Assembly (NCBI GenBank): GCA_964421755.1
Contig: CAYQYP010000475.1
Span: forward strand, 1 to 10,345
Length of the DNA: 10,345 bases
DNA from: CAVUUN01 sp964421755
GTDB lineage: Bacteria; Acidobacteriota; UBA6911; RPQK01
Direction of reading: 5' to 3'
Shown piece by piece: positions 6,863-10,345 of the stretch; the first letter of the stretch is position 1; every line of letters begins with the position of its first letter. The translations under genes and the position numbers were made by a program. The notes below the pieces were generated by a model. It was not told where the DNA came from. It did no database searches and saw nothing but the letters and a program-made list of their open reading frames with translations.

Positions 6863-6884
6863 GGGATGGCCTTGGGCCATTTTT
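6863..6884. promoter_or_regulatory. Hairpin/inverted repeat in the DoxX leader
   Basis: ATGGCC (6866-6871) and GGCCAT (6875-6880) form a perfect 6-bp inverted repeat around TTG; on the + strand three G-U pairs could extend the stem, and it runs into a TTTTT tract (6880-6884). It lies 26-47 nt upstream of the DoxX start. Read on the + strand it looks like a short terminator, but no + gene precedes it, so an operator or a leader hairpin for DoxX is more sensible. Confidence 0.35.
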
Positions 6885-6926
6885 AACACTATGACCCAAA
6901 ACCATTTTGAGAACAACCCGTGCGGT

Positions 6927-6956
6927 TTGAAGTCAGGCGGTGACGCGATTTAAGAT
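6927..6956 (+). promoter_or_regulatory. Possible sigma-70-like promoter for the PPOX gene
   Basis: TTGAAG (6927-6932) and TAAGAT (6951-6956) are separated by 18 nt and each matches four of six consensus positions. Transcription would begin near 6963, just before the AAGGAGG ribosome binding site (6964-6970), leaving a very short leader. The match is modest and other choices are possible. Confidence 0.25.
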
Positions 6957-6974
6957 CTGATCCAAGGAGGACTT

Positions 6975-7373
6975 ATGGCGAACGTCATACCCGAGAAGTT
7001 CCTGGACCTGTTCAAGAAAAGAGCTTTCGCCAATCTGGCGACGCTGATGCCGAACGGCCATCCGCAGGTGACTCCCGTCTGGTGCGACTACGACGGGCAG
7101 CACGTTATCGTGAACTCGGCCCGCGGCCGGCAGAAAGACCGCAACATGCGTCGGGACCAGAGGGTGTCTCTCTCCATTATGGATCCTGAGAACCCCTATC
7201 GTTATCTGGAAATCCGTGGGACGGTTGCGGAGATAACCGAAGAGGGAGCCGCGGCTCACATCGACAAGATGGCCAAGAAGTACCTCGGTCTCGACAAGTA
7301 CCCGAACAGCCAGCCGGGCGAGGTTCGGGTCGTTTACAAGATCAAGCCTGAGCGTACCAGCCAGATGGGGTGA
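6975..7373 (+). CDS. PPOX-class F420-dependent oxidoreductase (FDOR-B type)
   Basis: 132-residue split beta-barrel protein of the pyridoxamine-5'-phosphate-oxidase-like superfamily, in the group that uses F420H2 to reduce small organic molecules. Features of the F420-dependent subgroup are ANLATLMPNGHPQVTPVWCD (19-38), VIVNSARGRQKDRNMRRD (44-61), which supplies the basic residues that contact the F420 phosphate and glutamate tail, SIMDPENPYRYLEIRGTV (67-84), HIDKMAKKYLG (95-105) and IKPERTS (123-129). The length is typical (about 125-145). The start is firm: AAGGAGG (6964-6970) lies 4 nt before the ATG. The nearby npdG-cofDCE operon fits F420 use, with NpdG providing F420H2. The substrate is unknown; an FMN- or heme-binding relative is a less likely alternative. 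Confidence 0.9.
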   Translation: MANVIPEKFLDLFKKRAFANLATLMPNGHPQVTPVWCDYDGQHVIVNSARGRQKDRNMRRDQRVSLSIMDPENPYRYLEIRGTVAEITEEGAAAHIDKMAKKYLGLDKYPNSQPGEVRVVYKIKPERTSQMG

Positions 7374-7380
7374 CAGCTGC

Positions 7381-7428
7381 CTTTCAGAGCCGCGCACGCT
7401 GCGAGGGCGCTGAAAGTGTTAACTCTTC
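7381..7428 (+). terminator. Terminator-like hairpin after the PPOX gene
   Basis: Seven nt after the PPOX stop, CTTTCAG (7381-7387) pairs with CTGAAAG (7410-7416). Inside it GCC pairs with GGC, and CGCA pairs with TGCG across a CGC loop, making one long, slightly bulged stem. A T-rich but interrupted stretch (TGTTAACTCTTC) follows, so intrinsic termination is plausible though not ideal. Confidence 0.55.
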
Positions 7429-7521
7429 TATTAAAAGGCGGATAGACCGGCGAGTTCCCGGCTGCGCACGACATCAGCCCATAACAAGTCCGTCAATACC
7501 TATGGTCCGAACCCGTTGCGC

Positions 7522-8280
7522 CTAGGCCGCAGGCTTGGCGAACACTGCCTCGTCGATCTCCACGTTGTGCTTGATCTCTTCGACCTTGATGAGGAAGTTC
7601 ATTTGGGGCATGTTCTGTTCGATCAGGAACGGGACCTTGATTCCGTCGACATCCCGGTAATCCTTCATGAACGTCTCGAAGCTCATCGGGCCTTGGGGAC
7701 TCCCACGTTCGGCGTCCAGACGGACCAAGAGACCCGTTTCCACCTCAAAGTACATCTTCTCGACGGGACCGACCTCAGGAGTTGCCTCGACGATGTAGGC
7801 CTCCTTGTCGCCCACTGTCTGCTTCCCCTTTACTTCCATCGTCTTGAACTGTTCCTTGAGCATCAAGTCGCGGTGAAAGACCGCGTCCCGCTTGGCCGCC
7901 GCCAGGTCGGCTCCGGAGGTTTCGCTCAAGCCCGACATTGGATCGCTGCTCCAGGCGACGTTGCCGTCGAATCCGCGCTTAACCATCCCGAATCCAGGGA
8001 TGTCGATCTGCACGGCGGTCTTGTTCGGCGCCTTGGCGTAGATCGTCAACGTACCGGAGGAACCCATCGCCGGAATCTCGAATACGCCTTTCATGACGCG
8101 ACTGGACGTCTTCTCGATTGCAGCCTTTCCACCGAGAGCGGTTACATATTTGTCCAGCACCTGATCGATGCCCGGAAGTGCGACATCTGGCTGGGCCGCC
8201 GGTTTCTGCTCGGCAGCTTGGCCGAAGCCGATCGAAACAGAAAGCACTGTCACCAACAAAATGCCAAGCACTCGCTTCAT
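7522..8280 (-). CDS. LolA-like periplasmic protein (outer-membrane lipoprotein-sorting-like)
   Basis: 252-residue exported protein. A Sec signal peptide (residues 1-20, lysine-arginine then hydrophobic, ending GFGQ) leads into a fold-type common in GC-rich soil bacteria: an opening helix PGIDQVLDKYVTALGGKAAI (36-55), then a long run of beta strands. Patterns such as GTLTIYAKAPNKTAVQIDIP (76-95), RGFDGNVAW (102-110), KMYFEVETGLLVRL (175-188) and YRDVDGIKVPFLI (208-220) resemble LolA/LppX-like half-barrels that carry lipids or lipoproteins. The ATG at 8280 is supported by AAAGGA about 9 nt upstream. No LolB, LolCDE or lipoprotein gene is nearby, so a true Lol role is not shown; it may be a general lipid- or ligand-binding protein. 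Its upstream region is the palindromic repeat array. Confidence 0.7.
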   Translation of the reverse strand: MKRVLGILLVTVLSVSIGFGQAAEQKPAAQPDVALPGIDQVLDKYVTALGGKAAIEKTSSRVMKGVFEIPAMGSSGTLTIYAKAPNKTAVQIDIPGFGMVKRGFDGNVAWSSDPMSGLSETSGADLAAAKRDAVFHRDLMLKEQFKTMEVKGKQTVGDKEAYIVEATPEVGPVEKMYFEVETGLLVRLDAERGSPQGPMSFETFMKDYRDVDGIKVPFLIEQNMPQMNFLIKVEEIKHNVEIDEAVFAKPAA

Positions 8281-8375
8281 AAGTTATGGTCCTTTCAGAA
8301 AAATCTGGTTCGCTGATTATTGCCGGGGTATGTCAGCGACGCAATAGTTAATTGGCACGTAGGTCCCAGGAGGTC

Positions 8376-8650
8376 GGTCCGACTTCCAAGTCGGACACTA
8401 CACACCGCCAGTGCGGGGGGCAGCAGCGCTTTGCCGGAGTACGTTGGTCCGACTTCCAAGTCGGACACTACACACCGCCAGCAGCATCGAGCCAGCTGGC
8501 CGCATGCCGAATGTCCGACTTGGAAGTCGGACCAACGAGAGATTCGCAAAAGCTTGCTACACCGAGCCAGCCGACGGTCGGACACTACAAACCGCCAGCA
8601 GCATCGAGCCAGCTGGCCGCATGCCGAATGTCCGACTTGGAAGTCGGCCC
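8376..8650. repeat. Array of REP/MITE-like palindromic doublets (three units)
   Basis: The 20-bp near-palindrome GTCCGACTTCCAAGTCGGAC occurs at 8377-8396 and 8447-8466 and, in the opposite orientation (centre GG not CC), at 8513-8532 and, less its last bases, at 8630-8647. Three units can be read. Unit 1 (8376-8411) keeps only the left part. Unit 2 (8442-8537) is complete. Unit 3 (8576-8647) has a full right arm, but its left arm is cut to GGTCGGAC. Stretches 8461-8530 and 8578-8647 are direct copies, 69 of 70 bases alike. The last copy ends 7 nt from the serine hydrolase stop codon, where it could form a 3'-end hairpin. No transposase is present, so any mobilising enzyme would act in trans. 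Confidence 0.88.
8442..8537. repeat. Complete 96-bp doublet with 25-bp perfect inverted repeats
   Basis: The best-preserved unit. Its arms, 8442-8466 (beginning CGTTGGTCC) and 8513-8537 (ending GGACCAACG), are exact complements over 25 bases. Each arm is itself nearly palindromic, so it can fold alone or with its partner. The 46-nt core between them carries a perfect 10-bp palindrome GCCAGCTGGC (8491-8500) and GCATGC (8502-8507). Paired inverted palindromes round a short spacer are the form of bacterial REP doublets or a small MITE. No flanking target duplication could be picked out. Confidence 0.85.
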
Positions 8651-8654
8651 TGCG

Positions 8655-9809
8655 TTAGCGGGGTTTGTTCTGAATAAGCTTGCGGGTAAGTGAGAGGACG
8701 AGTTGCCTCGTGTCTATCTGGTCGTCGGTGTTGACCTGTATGGCAACGGCGATCTTGTGCTTTGGGAAGTATGTCATGCGCGTCCGGTACCCGGGAAACC
8801 AGCCGTCGTGCCCGTAAGACGGACCGAATTCGCTATCCTCGATTTGGACGCCCAGCCCGTACTTTCGACCTTGGCGATCGGTGACCACGGATCCAAGCAG
8901 ATCTTCCAGGTAGGGCTTTTTCAGCGCTTTCTCCTCATAGAGCACTTTCGCCCAGCGCGCCAGATCTCGCGGGTTGGAAACCAGACCGCCGGCGGTCCAT
9001 TGGATCATGGGATTGACCGCGAGCGTGGATCTCGAGACGGTTTTGCGAGGCAGGCCAAAGGGGTTTCCCGCACCCACGTAGCCCGTAGAGAGACTCGGGA
9101 GGCCCCGGCGATCCGCCGGTCCAGTCAGCGACAATTGCAGGGGCTCGAGGAAACGCCGGACAAGCTCGCCGAAACAAGACGATCCACTGGCTCTTTCGAT
9201 CACCATCCCGGCGAGGATGTAGTTGGTGTCCGAGTGAGCAAACCGTCGACCGGGCGCGAACAGGGCGTCCTTGTCCAGGACGAACTGCACCAATTCCGCC
9301 GGAGACAGGCGGAGGTCCGGGTTGGTGCGCAGACCTTTTCGCAGCGTCTGCAGGAAGCGTTCGTCCTGCGTGTGGTCCGGGATCCCCGAACTGTGATTCA
9401 AGATCGTGCGGATGGTTATGTCCCGGTGGTTCGGCAGGCGCCCTATCCAGCGCTCGTGCGCAAGCCACTTCGACACTTTGTCATCGAGGCCAAGTACCCC
9501 GTCCTGGGCCAGGCTGAGGACGACGGCCGCCGTGAAGCTCTGACCCGCGCTGCCTGCGAGCTGCAGGCTGTCCGGAGACATCTGAATACCTTGTTCGCGA
9601 TCGGCATACCCCGTCGCAAAAGCGCGGTGTTGTCCCTCCGGTAGGACGAACGCGGCAGTGGCGCCGGGAAACCGATGGATCCGCCACAGTTCATCAAGTT
9701 CTCGCTGGAACTCCGCTTCCAGCGCGGGCAGGTCGTCACGCTGCAGAGCGATCGCCCAGGTGAATCCCAGAACGAGGACGAGTCCGAGGACCCGCGCAGA
9801 GGATGCCAT
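8655..9809 (-). CDS. Secreted serine hydrolase-fold protein (class C beta-lactamase family) with altered active site
   Basis: 384-residue exported member of the beta-lactamase/D-alanyl-D-alanine-peptidase-like family (PF00144-type), which includes esterases, peptidases and penicillin-binding enzymes. A signal peptide covers residues 1-21. Fold landmarks are all in place: NHSSGIPD (138-145), PGRRFAHSDTNYILAG (186-201), TAGGLVSNPRDLARW (272-286), and YGHDGWFPGY (332-341), whose HDG is the third catalytic motif. The SxxK motif, however, reads S87-A-G-Q90, with Gln (CAG, 9540-9542) for the general-base Lys, and the YSD/YSN-type motif reads H192-S-D, with His for Tyr. The protein may thus be inactive, a binding protein, or use different chemistry. 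The coding frame is otherwise intact. The start has no clear ribosome binding site but gives the only good signal peptide. Confidence 0.88.
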   Translation of the reverse strand: MASSARVLGLVLVLGFTWAIALQRDDLPALEAEFQRELDELWRIHRFPGATAAFVLPEGQHRAFATGYADREQGIQMSPDSLQLAGSAGQSFTAAVVLSLAQDGVLGLDDKVSKWLAHERWIGRLPNHRDITIRTILNHSSGIPDHTQDERFLQTLRKGLRTNPDLRLSPAELVQFVLDKDALFAPGRRFAHSDTNYILAGMVIERASGSSCFGELVRRFLEPLQLSLTGPADRRGLPSLSTGYVGAGNPFGLPRKTVSRSTLAVNPMIQWTAGGLVSNPRDLARWAKVLYEEKALKKPYLEDLLGSVVTDRQGRKYGLGVQIEDSEFGPSYGHDGWFPGYRTRMTYFPKHKIAVAIQVNTDDQIDTRQLVLSLTRKLIQNKPR

Positions 9810-9818
9810 GAATTGAGT

Positions 9819-9867
9819 CTATCACCGGGCATGATCGCTGAAGCAGAGTAGCCTGCACCTGTGATAG
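9819..9867. promoter_or_regulatory. Inverted repeat in the divergent gap at 9810-9879
   Basis: CTATCAC (9819-9825) and its exact complement GTGATAG (9861-9867) lie 35 nt apart in the 70-nt gap between the divergent serine hydrolase and cupredoxin-like genes. Flanking bases extend the match (GA-N2 before and N-GG after the left copy recur in the right copy's complement). It could be a two-site operator controlling both genes; chance is possible with seven core bases. Confidence 0.3.
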
Positions 9868-9879
9868 CTTCTCCGGATC

Positions 9880-10345
9880 ATGACCGAAGGGATGTCGCGT
9901 CGTAGAAGACACCGCAGGCTCGCCGCTTGTCTGCTGCTCGTCGCTTGCGCGATCTTCCCGGCAATCCTTGCGGCTCTCTGGACTCGGCCAGCCCAGGTCC
10001 GGGACATTCACATCGAAGCCTTTCGCTACGGCTTTGCCCCTTCGCGCATCGCCGTGAATCGGGGCGATCGCGTTCGCCTGACCTTTTCGACGCGCGACAC
10101 CGGCCAGAGCGTATTCCTGCAGGACTACGATCTGCACATTGTGATCACTCCAGGAACCAGCCTGGTTGAGGTTCACCGGCTTTCAGCGCCGCACCAGCCG
10201 CCCACCCGGCTGACGGTCGTCGAATTCACGGCGGGCCTTCCCGGATGGTCGGGATGGCTGTTTTCCAAGTCGCAGATCCGCAATCATACGTACAACGGCC
10301 CGCTGCACGGGACGGAACGGGCCGACCTCGTTGTCAGTCCCAATT
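9880..10345 (+). CDS. Membrane-anchored cupredoxin-like protein, 5' part (3' end outside window)
   Basis: An open frame of 155 codons runs from the ATG at 9880 to the window edge with no stop. An Arg-rich N-terminus (residues 7-13) precedes a hydrophobic segment (14-34), giving either a membrane anchor or a signal peptide; LAAC and LVAC inside it also fit a lipobox loosely. The following domain, IHIEAFRYGFAPSRIAVNRG (43-62) then DRVRLTF and TRDTGQSVFLQDYDLHIVI (71-89), resembles the cupredoxin fold of cytochrome c oxidase subunit II. The usual His after the TSxD-type turn is Gln (Q76), and the expected Cys ligands near 129-136 are missing (FSKSQIRNH), though H86, H136 and H143 remain. It may bind metal differently or not at all. 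An ATG at 9892 is an alternative start; neither has a strong ribosome binding site. Confidence 0.65.
   Translation, partial: MTEGMSRRRRHRRLAACLLLVACAIFPAILAALWTRPAQVRDIHIEAFRYGFAPSRIAVNRGDRVRLTFSTRDTGQSVFLQDYDLHIVITPGTSLVEVHRLSAPHQPPTRLTVVEFTAGLPGWSGWLFSKSQIRNHTYNGPLHGTERADLVVSPN

Larger units (their letters stand above)
8281..8654. other. 374-nt gene-free stretch holding the repeat array
   Basis: Between the serine hydrolase stop and the LolA-like start, both on the - strand. From 8281 to about 8375 I see only the LolA-like ribosome binding site and unremarkable sequence. From 8376 to 8650 it is filled by palindromic repeat units. Open frames across it exist in several phases on both strands, and the repeats read through them as the same few peptides, which argues against any being a gene. 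The LolA-like promoter must lie in the first part or within the repeats. Confidence 0.75.

Noticed and set aside
7440..7521. Terminator for the LolA-like gene
   Set aside because: Only a 4-bp CCGG stem with a 7-nt loop could be found on that strand, with a short T run some way off; too weak to list.
8376..8650. CRISPR array
   Set aside because: Repeats change orientation, spacers are partly identical and unevenly long, and no cas gene is present.
8295..8693. Several open frames through the repeat array
   Set aside because: They are open in several phases on both strands and merely translate the same repeated DNA; no codon bias or ribosome binding site supports any of them.
8703..9644. A 313-codon open frame on the + strand
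   Set aside because: Antisense to the serine hydrolase, whose motifs are unmistakable; the product has no recognisable domain or signal peptide.

Overview
This is a GC-rich bacterial chromosomal window. Its mix of F420 biosynthesis genes, a secreted DUF1080 protein, a LolA-like periplasmic protein, a secreted PQQ-type sugar dehydrogenase and a secreted serine hydrolase suggests an aerobic soil or sediment bacterium, most likely Acidobacteriota or a similar phylum. That placement rests on gene content only; no rRNA or tRNA gene is present to fix it.

Layout. (1) 2-1030 (+): 3' part of an APC-family amino acid permease whose 5' end lies outside the window. (2) 1027-1197: a 171-bp imperfect palindrome at the junction of two convergent genes. 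(3) 1247-1954 (-): secreted DUF1080 protein, divergent from the F420 operon. (4) 2052-5101 (+): a compact four-gene operon, npdG-cofD-cofC-cofE, with overlapping stops and starts (ATGA, GTGA, and a 14-nt overlap). (5) 5205-6837 (-): a secreted glucose/sorbosone dehydrogenase-like protein and, upstream of it on the same strand, a DoxX-family membrane protein. (6) 6975-7373 (+): a PPOX-class F420-dependent oxidoreductase (FDOR-B type), followed by a terminator-like hairpin. (7) 7522-8280 (-): LolA-like periplasmic protein. (8) 8281-8654: a gene-free stretch holding an array of REP/MITE-like palindromic doublets. (9) 8655-9809 (-): a class C beta-lactamase-fold protein whose SxxK lysine and Tyr-type motif both appear substituted. 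(10) 9880 to the window end (+): the 5' part of a membrane-anchored cupredoxin-like gene, open to the edge.

How the genes work together. CofC activates a phospho-carboxylate with GTP, CofD transfers it to the deazaflavin FO, and CofE adds the gamma-glutamate tail, giving coenzyme F420. NpdG exchanges hydride between NADPH and F420. About 1.9 kb downstream, the PPOX/FDOR-B protein is a likely consumer of F420H2. The FO synthase genes (cofG/cofH or fbiC) are not in the window, and CofE lacks the C-terminal nitroreductase-type domain of actinobacterial FbiB, so FO synthesis and any dehydro-F420 reduction must be encoded elsewhere.

The signals least explained by ordinary annotation are the two palindromic repeat systems (1027-1197 and 8376-8650), the substituted active site of the serine hydrolase, and the terminal cupredoxin lacking visible Cys ligands in its mature part. 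No CRISPR array, transposase, tRNA or rRNA gene was seen.
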